Of a stretch of DNA of 64,000 bases, positions 12,101 through 22,422 are shown piece after piece (position 1 is the stretch's first letter; each line of letters opens with the position of its first letter). Made by a program: the position numbers and the translations under genes. This DNA comes from Hirundichthys speculiger (Eukaryota > Chordata > Actinopteri > Beloniformes > Exocoetidae). The DNA is taken from NCBI GenBank assembly GCA_018398805.1, contig JAGFBZ010002033.1, positions 1,325,501-1,389,500 on the forward strand. The letters are read 5' to 3'. Under the pieces are notes generated by a model. It did not search any database. It worked only from the letters and a program-made list of their open reading frames with translations, and was not told the origin of the DNA.

Positions 12101-13358
12101 TAAGCTAAAGAGAAGTAGTCCTCTGTGTAAACTAGATCCATTGCTTCAAGACGGATTGTTAAGAGTTGGAGGCCGTCTTAGCAAGTCCTGCATGCCAGCA
12201 GAGGCTATGCATCCAGTTATCATACCTAAAGACTCTCACATCACCACTCTGATACTGAGAGATACTCATGAAAGAATTGGACACTGTGGAAGAAACTATA
12301 TGTTATCCCAGCTGCGCCAAAGATTTTGGATTCCCACTGCAAATTCCTCTGTAAGAAAATTTCTATCAAGATGTGTCATCTGTAGAAAGGTCAGAGCCAG
12401 AGGAAAAGAACAAAAAATGGCCGACCTGCCTAAGGATAGACTTCAGCCAGACGAGCCACCATTCACACACGTCGGCACAGACTATTTTGGGCCATTTTTG
12501 GTTAAAAGAGGACGTTCGACTGTGAAGAGATATGGAGTGTTATTCACATGTCTAACAACAAGAGCGGTACATATAGAGATTGCTCATTCATTAGACACTG
12601 ACTCATGTTTGAATGCAATTAGAAGATTCATGTGCAGAAGAGGTCAAGTGTCTACAATACGTTCAGACAATGGCACCAATTTTGTCGCTTCAGAACGAGA
12701 ACTTCGTGATGCCATACAACACTGGAATCAAAACAAAATAAAAGACACACTCAGACAAAAGGAAGTGGATTGGATTTTTAATCCCCCCACAGGATCACAC
12801 TTTGGAGGTATTTGGGAAAGGCAAATTCGGTCAGTAAGGAAACTCTTAAAGTCCATACTTAAGGAACAAATTACCGATGACGAATCCCTACAGACACTTA
12901 TGTGTGAAATTGAAGCAATAATAAATGACAGGCCGATCACAACATCATCTGACGATCTCAACGACCTTGAAGCGTTGACTCCCAATCACCTCCTCCTGCT
13001 GAAAAGGCAGCCGTCGCTGCCACCTGGACTGTTCAAGAAAGAGGATTTGTATTCACGAAGAAGGTGGAAGCAGGTTCAGTACCTAGCTGACCTGTTCTGG
13101 AAGCGGTGGGTACGTGAATACCTCCCCCTTCTGCAGGAACGTCAAAAAATGGACCCAAGTGAAGCAAACCTCAATCCTGGAGACGTCGTAATGATTGTTG
13201 ATGACTCTGCACCAAGAAATTCTTGGGTCTTAGGTCAAGTCATCCAAACCATTCCAGATGCAAAAGGACTTGTGCGCAGAGTGCTGGTTAAAACAAAATC
13301 AAACACTGTGGAAAGACCAGTTGAAAAGCTCTGTCTTATTTGTGAAATGGACTCATAA
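9187..13358 (+). pseudogene. BEL/Pao pol polyprotein, frame-broken
   Basis: This would encode the enzymes that copy and integrate the element. In order: a retroviral-type aspartic protease (FMDPGSSATFC, about 9442-9475, with DPGS in place of the usual DTG/DSG); reverse transcriptase with catalytic FYIDDC (about 10700-10717); an RNase H/A17 region; an integrase zinc-binding HHCC domain (about 12267-12390); an integrase core with D (TDYFGPF, about 12478), D (RSDNGTNF, about 12661) and E (GGIWERQ, about 12806); and a DUF5641-like tail to 13358. The frame changes near 9680, 10330, 10840, 11145 and 11395, the last with a double TAG. These look like 1- or 2-base indels, because homology continues in another frame each time. 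The last 1956 bp (11403-13358) is a clean 651-codon frame. Inactive as read; assembly or read errors could explain some breaks. Confidence 0.9.
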
Positions 13359-13501
13359 AGACTCTGATGTGACTCATTGAAATGCAAAAAAGATACAAAT
13401 GTGCATTTTGTGTGTTTATAGTTACTGTTTATTGTTGGCTCCTGTGAGTTATTGTGTGAGTAATTGAAAGCCTTACTGCCTCTCAATTAGGGGCTGGAAT
13501 A

Positions 13502-13978
13502 TGTAGGAGCCAATACTGTTGTTGTGAAATAGCAAATCTTTACTGCAGTTTGTGTGTTTACAGTTTAGTATGTGAAATGTGTTATGTTATGACTTATTCG
13601 CATAGTTTTGAAAGTTCCCACAGCACCTGAAGTAGCTTGGCGCATGCGCCTTAAGTGAAAAGCAGGAACTAGGAAAAAATAACGTAAATAGTGAGCGGAG
13701 GTGCTTTAGGTGGGGCACAAAAAGGTTTTTTGACCGTTAACGTTATTTCAAGACGTAGACAGATGCTGTAATTGGTGCTGTATCTGACCGTTGTAACTCT
13801 AATAAGAAGATTGGATGGATGCAATGGAACGTCAAATAAATCCACAAAAGGGACGACCTGGCTCCGGTATTTTGTGTGTGAGAAAATAACGTCTATGAGT
13901 CAAGCCAGAACCTGCCTTCCGCTAAAATACTGAGTGGCTTTAAAACTAAGTTCAGACTGTTAAGTGTTTGCCACTACA
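13502..13978 (+). repeat. 3' LTR of BEL/Pao element (477 bp)
   Basis: This direct repeat of 6559-7039 has the same TG...CA ends. The stretch before it (attaggggctggaata) is only a weak polypurine tract. The target duplication gaaac follows at 13979-13983. Confidence 0.95.
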
Positions 13979-13983
13979 GAAAC

Positions 13984-14832
13984 ATTATTTTTGAGAAGGG
14001 TTTTAGGACAAACCCGAGCACAGAGACGGCCGTGTTAAAGATTGTTAATGACCTAAGATGTAGCATGGACACACAGAAACTTTCTACTGGATCTAAGCGC
14101 TGCCTTTAGTAGACAATATTTTATTAAACAGACTTAGAAGTCTGGTGGGCCTCTCAGGTACTGTTTTAAAATGGTTTCATATCACAGATCGACAGTTTTG
14201 TGTAAGTATGGATGCATGCTCCTCAAGAACCCATGAGATCAAGTGTGGGGTTCCCCAAGGTTCAATTTTAGGTCCAATACTTTTTAATCTATACATGCAG
14301 TCACGTGGGGACGTCATCAGGAGACATGACGTTGGTTTTCACAACTATGCTGATGACACATTACCCTTTACATCACTGTGTCTCCTGATGACCTAAAACC
14401 AGTTAATGTTCTTTTAAACTGTATTTTAGATATTAAGTCATGGATGGCGGAGAACTTTCTAAAGCTTAACCAGAACAAAACTGAGGTTTTAATCATTGGC
14501 CCTGAAAACAAGAGGGAGAGAATTTTACCAAAATGTTTTAATTTTCTCAGTGTGTGAGAAATCTGGCTGTTCTTTTCGACTCCGAGTAGGATTTTATTCC
14601 AGATATTAGAAATGTAACAAAAACAGGTTTTCAGATGTGTCCCAGATTCACACAATTTTTGCAGCTGTATATTACGATCCAGTTCTAAAATTGCTGCATT
14701 GGCTCCCTGTGTGTTTCAGGATTGATTTTAAGGTTCTTTTATTAGTTTATAAATGTGAGCCCTCGCCTTTTCATCGTTCCTAGAGTCAGAACTAAAACCT
14801 ATGGTGAGGCCTGATGAGGCTATGAGTACTGA

Positions 14833-14906
<74 letters not shown>

Positions 14907-15010
14907 AGAGAGGATGACTGAACTGTTCGTTCTTGTAGTTGTTTTAATGACTGATTTTTATTATGTAAAGCACTTTGTATACTTCCTGTATGAAAAAGGG
15001 TTTATAAATG
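13984..15010 (+). mobile_element. L2-like LINE, right part with 3' end
   Basis: This continues the LINE begun at 6370. Just after the break, conceptual translation gives FRTNPSTETAVLKIVNDL; then VGLSGTVLKWF and the reverse transcriptase core CGVPQGSILGPILFNLYM with the catalytic YADD near 14346. A later C-terminal motif, LHWLPVCFRIDFKVLL, lies near 14694-14741. Multiple stops make it dead. The 3' tail 'gtaaagcactttgtatactt' near 14966 is typical of L2-group elements. A (GT)n/(GA)n tract at about 14833-14912 has expanded inside the 3' region. Confidence 0.8.
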
Positions 15011-16304
15011 AATTTGATTTGATCACTTATGTGGAATGACACTCTTTAAGTCTTGTCAGGGTCAAAGCAATTTATTCTGACATCGATTGGTTGACCTCTG
15101 GGCTGACATTAATTGCCACTATGCTGCAAACGTATACATAACTACCATCATGTCATGTGCTAAGCAATTTATTAAGTTATCAAAGTCTGCCAGACTTACA
15201 TGTGCTGCAAGGAGCATCAATGAGATGCAAAGACAGGGATGAGACTGAAAGTAGATTCTTAAAGAAAATGAAGACCCACTGTCATGGGGAGCTTTTTGGG
15301 TTTTCTTCTGTTCCTTTTCCCCTCCCTCCTCTTCCTGTTTCGTGTGCAGCAGCGGCCGGCTGAGCAGCTCTGCAAGTCAGCACACCTGTCTCTGTACCTG
15401 TAATCACTCCTGTTGTTATGTAGCCTGGTCAAGACTAAACTCTGCTGGATTATCCAGTTACAATCGGTAACTCTCTGCCTCATGTTTCCAGTGTCTATTC
15501 CAATGCCTGTTTTCTACAGTGGATTACTGACTTGCCTGAGTCTTTTTTTTTTTTAATGTGCAGTTTACCTGAGAGTCTCTTGTGCCTCAGCATCTCCTCA
15601 TTCTCAGCGAGCCACCTCCACACCTCCACCCTCTACACCAGCCTGCCTCTGCAGGAATCATTTGCCTTTTTGTTTCTTTTGAGCAATAAACACCTTCAAA
15701 GACTGACCACTCTCTCTGTATTTTAGGGGGTTCAGGTTTAAAACTTAAATGCAACACCCACTTAGAATTTTTTTTTTTCTAAGAGTATATTTTGTGATAC
15801 ACTTACACACATTTGCACTACGGTCTTGTGAAATAATGACAAACATAACATAAAGAAATACCATAAATGTTTATTGACAAAAATGTATATGGAAAAGCTT
15901 GGATACCTTACATTTACACGTGAAAGAATAAAATAAGCGATGTAAAAACAAAGTGATGGTTATGTGTAAAGTGTTGCCAGCTGGAAAGTGCTGTACCTGT
16001 TTTTTGTTTTAGGGTTTATTTGAATCATTTTAGAAAAATGATTTTAGAAGAATTTAGTTTCTCTCCTCCAGTGCAAAAATAAACAAATATTTGGTCTTCA
16101 CACATTTTAATACATTTCATAATTGCGTCTTTGTTGGTTTCACAGCTCTTGCAATGACTCAGAGCCTTTGTAACGCAGCACCCCACTGGTAAGCCACCTG
16201 CAGACACGAGACAGTCATTGTTCAGAGCAGTAGAGCCCAATGTGATGTCTCAAGTGGAGTTTTGTTTTTTTTTTCTCCAAATGAATGTACTAAACTGGCA
16301 GCAC
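15011..16304. other. Non-coding; 3' flank of the FN3 receptor gene
   Basis: I recognise no coding sequence. On the minus strand an AATAAA (plus-strand TTTATT at 16015-16020) lies about 285 bp past the stop of the receptor gene and could be its polyadenylation signal. A poly-T tract is at 15543-15555. Confidence 0.45.
16015..16020 (-). terminator. Candidate polyadenylation signal AATAAA
   Basis: AATAAA on the minus strand about 285 bp downstream of the stop codon of the IgV-FN3 receptor gene. It is the nearest consensus I see, but not proven. Confidence 0.4.
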
Positions 16305-19300
16305 TCACACGTTCAGACTGCCTCTCTCCTTCTTCATCCCTGTGAAGAGATATTATGATGATCAAATCAAGGAAGGTAATTTTATCAGGACAATGTTTCA
16401 GATTGAGCAAAAGTGTGTAGGACACACTTACGTCGAAGCTGCCAAGTGGTTACCATGGCACCTATTAACACCACCAGCACCACTGGTACAACGATGGCAG
16501 CTGGATGAGCACCATGACTGTCCTCATCAGTCACCTAACAGAGGACACACATGTAGCTAAAATCGCCTCACTCTCCTAATGCCATTAGAAAACGTGCAGT
16601 CTGCGAGAGCTGAAAGTATGACATGAAGGCTTTGACATACACACAGAATTATATTTCATAACCAAAGTGTCCTGGCTTCATACTTACAGAAGCCTGAGGA
16701 TCAGCTGATGTAGTGGCAGTGATATTGTCGATCTGTTGACCTGTCGAGTACACCCACATGAAATATCAGGCAGGAGGAAGTTTTAAAAGTGCTGCTGATA
16801 GCAGATCAGCAGAACAAGCTGAAACAACACATTTACAAAGGAACTGAGCTGAGAAACTGTTGCTTAACAAACTGAGTGTCATGATAAGAAATGTCCATGT
16901 GTAATTTTTAGCTGGTGTGAAAATAAAAACTTCCGCTGCTGCTGCTGAACTGGACACAATTTACCAGCTGTTCACCACAGTTATCTGGTAAGATCAATGT
17001 AAAACCCTGTTCTGCTTAATGAAATACAGAATATGTAACTCAGTTACATAACTCAGAGTTAAGAAAGCAACACCTGTTTCTCCAGTGGTGATGGTGAGGA
17101 CATTGCTGGCTTTGCTGATGCCCAAACTGTTCTTGGCAAACATGCGGAGATTATATGTTGAAGGATTTATCTCGATAATCGTGGCTTCTCTCTGGTTGGA
17201 GCCAAAGTCTACAACTGTCTTTGTGTAATCCCATGAAGCTGTGGAGGAAAAAAAAAAAGATTTAATATAACTAAAGGCTAAAAGGATTATAATGTATTAA
17301 AGAAAACATTTCATAATTCCATTGAAGGTATCTCCTACCATTGGCTGCTTTATATTCCAGGAAGTAGCCAGTGATGGGGCTGTCGCCTTCAAACCCAGGA
17401 ATCCAAAGCAGGGAAAATGTATTGTCTTTCACCTCCTGCAGCTCGATTACGGGTGGATCTGGGGGCACTAAGATGCACACAGCCACGAGATTATGTTTCT
17501 AAACCCTTCTATTTTCTGATCATTTCACTTGAACCTTGGAACAGAAATTGACTGATCCCCTCGGGTAGACTGAAACAACAATCACTCTTATTTGTGAGAG
17601 TCAGAATTTACACCCTGGAAGTCATCACACGTTCTGGCATATTTACTTTAATGGAATTTCACTAAATCATGAGAAACTAAAAACTGCTTATAAAACACTG
17701 AAATTACCTGACATCACTGTTGTGGTGGTTTGTTCCCACTCTACAGCTGCAAAAGTGGTCTCAGCTGTAGAAGTTGTGTGAGTCTGGGACACAGCTGAAA
17801 AGTAAATCAAGTTGAAGTTAAAGTCATTTATTCTTGTGGAGAATTAAGGAGAAATTCAGTTCTGATCCACCCAAAAGCACATACTTGATGTGAGACTTGT
17901 GTGCTGCATCCAGACTGTTGCAGAAGTGGGAAAAGCTATAGTTGTTGGTGCTGCCGTTTCATGAACTTAAAACACAACAGAATACGTAAAAGTATTGTCA
18001 GAAATTATTACTTTCATAATTTTAAGGCCCCTCATGTTTTCCAACCTACCCTCATCCAGAGTGGAGCAGAACGGTGCAGTTGATGGAGGTCCCATCCCTC
18101 CGTTTGTTTTGGCCTGTACAAGCACACCGTACTTGGTAGAAGGCTTCAGGTTCCTCAGGATGACGCTCTCTACATCATGCACGGCTTTCACGCTCACCGT
18201 GAACCACCCTTTAAACTGTTTGGACGCATCGTCATACTCTCTGTAGTTAATGTTGTAACTCCGCAGGACTCCGTTTCTGAGATCAGCTCTCGGTGGCTAA
18301 TGAAGAGGAAAACAAAACAACCATCAGTGTCCCTTGTTCAGCTGTTTTTGAGAATACTGATATATGCGACAGAAAGTAAAGTTTCAGAGTTGTGACTTCA
18401 CCTTCCAGGTAACTCGTATACTGTCAGAACTGAGGGGCTCAAGCTGCATATCCAGGGGTGGGCCCTCTGGCGCTGCAGAAAGGTCAAACGTTTAACTCTG
18501 GTCTCGAAACACAATTGTAAGTTTTTTTGATAATAGTATTAATATTGATAATAATCACAGGATCCACCTGCTTCCTTTGTTGTCAGTGTCAGAACATTGC
18601 TCCCTTCACTCATTCCCACACTATTGACAGCAAACATGCGAATGTTGTAAGTCTTGACTGGATGCAAATCCACCAAAGTTGCTTGAGTCAGTTGGGAGTG
18701 CGACAGCTTAGTTCTTACAGCTGAATCCCAGGATGCTGTGGGACAGGGATGGATAAATAAGATTCAAAGAGCATACTCTATAATATACATTCAAAAAATT
18801 AAAAAACAACAAAAAAAAAAAAACAGTATAGCATCTAAAATCGGGGATTACTGGGACCGTTTACTTGGACGTACCATGTTTGTTTTTTAAATCGATGATG
18901 TAGGCTGTAATGGGTGCGCCACCGTCAAATGGAGGACTCCAGCCAACAGTGATAGTTCTTTCCTTCACCTCACCTGCCTGTACCTTCACAGGAAAGGGGC
19001 CGCCCTAAAAAAGCAGATAAACAGGGCTGCACAGTGCTGAAAATGATAAATAATTTAATCATTACCAGATTTAAAAAGCAAAATCTGAAAAAAAAAAAAA
19101 AAATGCATTTATGTATTGCTTTTTTTGTAGATGATTACTTTGCAAAGTGTTGACAGTTTTACTGCAACACTTTAACAGGTGCGTGATAGTTTCAGTAGCT
19201 ACAGTGTGAGCATTTTCAGACATGCCCTGAATCTCTTTGATTAGCATTTGTCACAAACACCAATTGGAAGTACCTGCTTTTACTATGAGAGTCAGCTCAT

Positions 19301-19764
19301 ATTTTAGGTCATTGAACCATCCAGGTACATCCACACGACAGCCGTATGTGCCTGAATCGCTCTCTTCGACCTGCCTGATGGTGAGCGACACATCACCCTC
19401 GCCGAGATTACCCATAAGGAAGTACCGCTCTGACAGCCTGCTGGTCACCGATGTCCCATCAGACTTGATCACCTCGTCAGCACAGCCACGGCTGGGTATG
19501 GACCCCCGGCCCCAGCACACAGCCAGCCTGCCGTGGTACTGAGCGTCATAGCTGCACCGCAAAGAAACATCTCTTCCCACTGTGGTTATTATGGTATCCC
19601 CAGATACACACCCTGAAAATGTTCATGAAATATTTTGAGGGAAATCCATCCATTATTCTTTATTAGATTGAAATAGCAACTTCTTTCATGGTTGTCTTAC
19701 CTGGTAGTAGACAAAGGAGAAGGCTGCAGCACAAAGCAGAGGGTTTGCCCCCCAAACTCATCAT
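16305..19764 (-). CDS. TIM-like IgV plus three FN3 domain membrane receptor
   Basis: Exon model from splice sites and domains, 13 exons on the minus strand: 19701-19764, 19284-19612 (or to 19274), 18875-19004, 18568-18735, 18402-18472, 18050-18296, 17885-17965, 17708-17794, 17339-17467, 17074-17238, 16688-16740, 16432-16534, 16305-16339; about 553 aa. Signal peptide 1-22; TIM-type IgV about 23-131 (CWGRG, GDVSLTI, DSGTYGC, GWFNDLK); FN3-1 about 132-230; FN3-2 about 231-336; Thr/Ser-rich stalk 337-392; FN3-3 393-490; N-glycosylation site NIT; membrane span about 518-537; basic 11-residue tail with no tyrosine. FN3-1 and FN3-2 resemble DSCAM FN3 domains (my recollection). TIM IgV domains bind phosphatidylserine through the FND loop, conserved here. 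Adhesion or lipid recognition is inferred. All junctions keep frame except IgV to FN3-1, which works only with a weak donor at 19283 (GTAAAA); the strong donor at 19273 shifts frame. Confidence 0.8.
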
Positions 19765-20063
19765 TCTTCAGTGGAAGGGATTAGTTCACCTGTCAACCAG
19801 CACCAAACTGACCACAAGCAGTTACAGCTCTGAAATGTCTTCAAGTCACATGAGGCGGTCCTTGATATGCTCACACAAACAACTTCTGCTGGCTGAGGAG
19901 AAATGCAGAAAAGAACTGTTTCCTTTTTTGTGAGTGTGTGTGTGTGGTTTTGGTTCCTTCAACTAGAAAACTGTTTCAATTTGATGCTCAGGGAAAATCA
20001 GGGTTATCAACACTCTGACTTTGTTTCTACTATTTTCTCTCAGGCTCTGTGTCACATTCCTAC

Positions 20064-20156
20064 CTGGAAATTCTCCCTGGGTGTTCAAGACTGATACAGC
20101 AGCTCTGTATCTCCTGCCCGTTTTTAAACTCGGCACAGACTGGCAGATTATTTGCT
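20064..20156 (-). pseudogene. Orphan FN3-like exon upstream of the receptor gene
   Basis: A 93-nt open segment is bounded by a good acceptor (tgtgtttcag) and a good donor (CCAG|GTAGGA), with phase-1 introns on both sides as in the neighbouring receptor exons. Its translation includes SLKTGRRYRAAVSVLNTQGE, with the spacing of the C-terminal half of an FN3 or cytokine-receptor domain. It lies 300 bp upstream of the first exon of the receptor gene on the same strand. It is shorter than the 165-168-nt second-half FN3 exons of that gene, and I found no partner exon. It may be a relic of a duplicated gene, an alternative upstream exon, or chance. Confidence 0.35.
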
Positions 20157-21344
20157 CTGAAACACACAATTCAAAGCTAATACCAAAGAAAACGGAGAGT
20201 TCACCTTAATCCAAATGTCATTATTGAAATGTGAGCACAATATGTGATGATTTTAGATGCAGCATGAATTTTAAACTGTGCCCTTTAATGCAACATTGAT
20301 GAAAATAGAAAGTGAGGTTTGCTCAAGACCCATGAACTCCCGTATGTTTCTTAGACTGCTGAGTAAACATTTGGGCCTGCTGGAGGTTTGACCCAGCAAA
20401 GAACTTCCTCTCCAGTCACCCCTGAGACATCTCAAGTTTACAATGTTTCAAAATACACAGCAGTAGATTTTGTTATTCAAATATTATAATTGTGAGAAGA
20501 CAAGCACATAGTTTACATTTTGTTGATATTGTGATATACTTCAGGAACACATTTTTCTGACTCACGGGTATTAAAATCCCATCACACCACTTGACTTTTA
20601 TTCTATCTGAAATCAAAATGCATGCAGATTTATGTGACATTTTTGCTTTATTTCTATTTCCCTTAAGCAGAATTTCTTTTATTGGACTGTCCATCCAAAA
20701 GGCCTCTCTAATCAAGTGTTTCAGGTGTTCAGGGTTCTGTTGCATATTTCTCCTCTGCAGTGAAAGTGGAACCTTGAAAATAGACTAAAGTGAAGACTAA
20801 TTAGGGTTTCTAATCTGTCCCAGCCACGTAGCCAGATTGTTAGGGAACATAGAATATATTTTATGCATCTTCTGCCCAAAATAATCCTTTCCAACTGGTC
20901 ACTAGTAAGACAACACTGAGTCTGACTTCAATGTTACCACATGACCACCTGATGCTGTCCTCACACAGATAATTTTAGATAATGGACTATATGTTTCCTG
21001 ATTAATGTTTAAGAAATTTAGAATTACTCTATATACTACTTAATAAATATAAATGAACAAATCATTGTCATCTAGACAACAGCAGCTGCGATCAGTAGTT
21101 TTGGTTATGTGCTGTATATTTAAATATGTGAGGTGCCAAATGTCTAAGTTTCAATGACTTACTCCAATTTCTATGCCTGCATTAGTGGCAGAGATAGAAA
21201 GACAAATACAAAGTGTGTGTACACATCCCCCCCCCCCCCCAAAAAAAAAAAAAACAAAAAAAAACAGACAAATGGGAGAAGTGAGTGTTTAGACTTAACT
21301 GTTGCATCCCAGCTAGAAGAAACATGTTCATCTGTGTGTAACCC

Positions 21345-21440
21345 CGTGACCAGGGTGTGACCCCGCCTTTTGCCCAAAGACAGCTCGGGACCCAGCAGAA
21401 CCCCATGACCCTGAACAGGAGGAAGTCAGTATATATGATG
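21345..21440 (+). repeat. Common dispersed teleost repeat fragment
   Basis: The run 'cagggtgtgaccccgcctt' followed by 'ccctgaacaggagg' matches the abundant fish repeat seen also at 25970-26100, 38562-39001 and, in other pieces, 49035-49345 and 54390-54595. Confidence 0.6.
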
Positions 21441-22003
21441 GATGAATTATTTCTAGACAGAGTTGAAAAAATGGCTCACAAAAGACCAAAGGACAAAGGT
21501 GTGAATTTCTTAGAGTGCTGAGAAAACATTTACACCAGCCCAGAACTTCCTCTTCAAGTGTTCCCACAAATGTGTGGGTAGCCCAACAAAATCAAATAAA
21601 ACTGAAAACTTTTTGGAGTTTTCTAAAAATAGGATTTGCAGAAAGAGAGAACTTATAACTTTTTAGTCTTTGTAAGATGTTTATAGAAAGCTTTTCAAAC
21701 ACAATGTTATGCAATGAAAGCATGAACTCAAAGTTGAAGTAGTAAGCAATAAGAATAAGAATAATGTTTACAATACTAAATCAATTAATTCTGAATGATT
21801 TTCTCACATCAGCAATAGAACTAAGAGAGACGGATTAACATTTATGCATTTTATTCAAGTTACTTTATTTGATAGATTACCCACTGGAAAAACACAAAGA
21901 TTACAGACCCTGTAAAGTAGCACCTTTCCTGATGAAAGAAATCCATATAGAAGGAATGGAAAAAGAAAGGTCAAAGTTCTTAGAACCTCCTGAATTTTTT
22001 TAA

Positions 22004-22017
22004 TTTATTTATTTATT
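22004..22017 (-). terminator. Candidate polyadenylation signals, overlapping AATAAA
   Basis: Three overlapping AATAAA hexamers on the minus strand, about 410 bp past the stop of the TIM-like gene. Confidence 0.35.
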
Positions 22018-22422
22018 GTTTTTATTAAACTGTGAAAGAAGGTGATGAAAATTTCCACGTTTTTGGACATTGCATCCGGTAAATGAAACGTTTGATGGTA
22101 ATGACCAGTAGGTCCAGTAGGTGGCAGTGTATACCTGGCCCCAAACCAACTGTGAGCTCTTTGTGGCGGACGGAGAGAGAGATCAACTAAAAGCAAATGA
22201 ACAAGCTGGCAGCACTTATTCATTTCAGTCTCATCTGAAGACGGTGTGAAATTATAAGCTGCTTTAGTTTAAAAGTGGATCAATTTTGTTCTATTATTGA
22301 TATGCTTTCAAACAGTTGATGAAAGAAAAAAGATAGAAAGATTCAACACTGAACAGGCATCTACTTCTGCAGCCAAAAGTTCTTTGGAGAGGTCTTCAAA
22401 TCCTTTGTCATCTTACTGAGCA

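Larger units (their letters stand above)
6559..13978 (+). mobile_element. BEL/Pao LTR retrotransposon, 7.4 kb, complete ends
   Basis: Two direct terminal repeats, 6559-7039 and 13502-13978, bound an internal region encoding a Pao-type gag followed by protease, reverse transcriptase/RNase H, integrase and a C-terminal DUF5641-like segment. This protease-RT-integrase order with an 'A17' type peptidase and DUF1759-like gag is characteristic of BEL/Pao. A 5-bp target duplication, gaaac, flanks it, as expected for the group. It sits inside an L2-like LINE in the same orientation. The LTRs differ by a 4-bp indel and I see no other clear difference, so the insertion is recent. Pol is not continuous (several frame breaks), so this copy is probably not autonomous unless the breaks are sequence errors. 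Confidence 0.95.
19765..22422. other. Intergenic region between the two receptor genes
   Basis: Apart from the orphan FN3-like exon there is no recognisable coding sequence. A C-tract followed by an A-tract lies near 21229-21267, and a fragment of a common dispersed fish repeat at about 21345-21440 ('gaccccgccttttgcccaaa'). Clustered minus-strand AATAAA motifs at 22004-22017 could serve the upstream TIM-like gene. Two related short blocks lie near 20340-20415 and 21505-21560. Confidence 0.45.

Noticed and set aside
16222..16425. Longer cytoplasmic tail for the IgV-FN3 receptor from this frame
   Set aside because: The acceptor at 16340 joins the membrane exon in a different frame that stops at 16305. 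The long tail would need a non-consensus splice.
17271..17486. Separate small gene starting in the intron before FN3-3
   Set aside because: Its coding match begins exactly at a splice acceptor and ends at a donor. It is an exon of the receptor gene with intron read-through at both ends.
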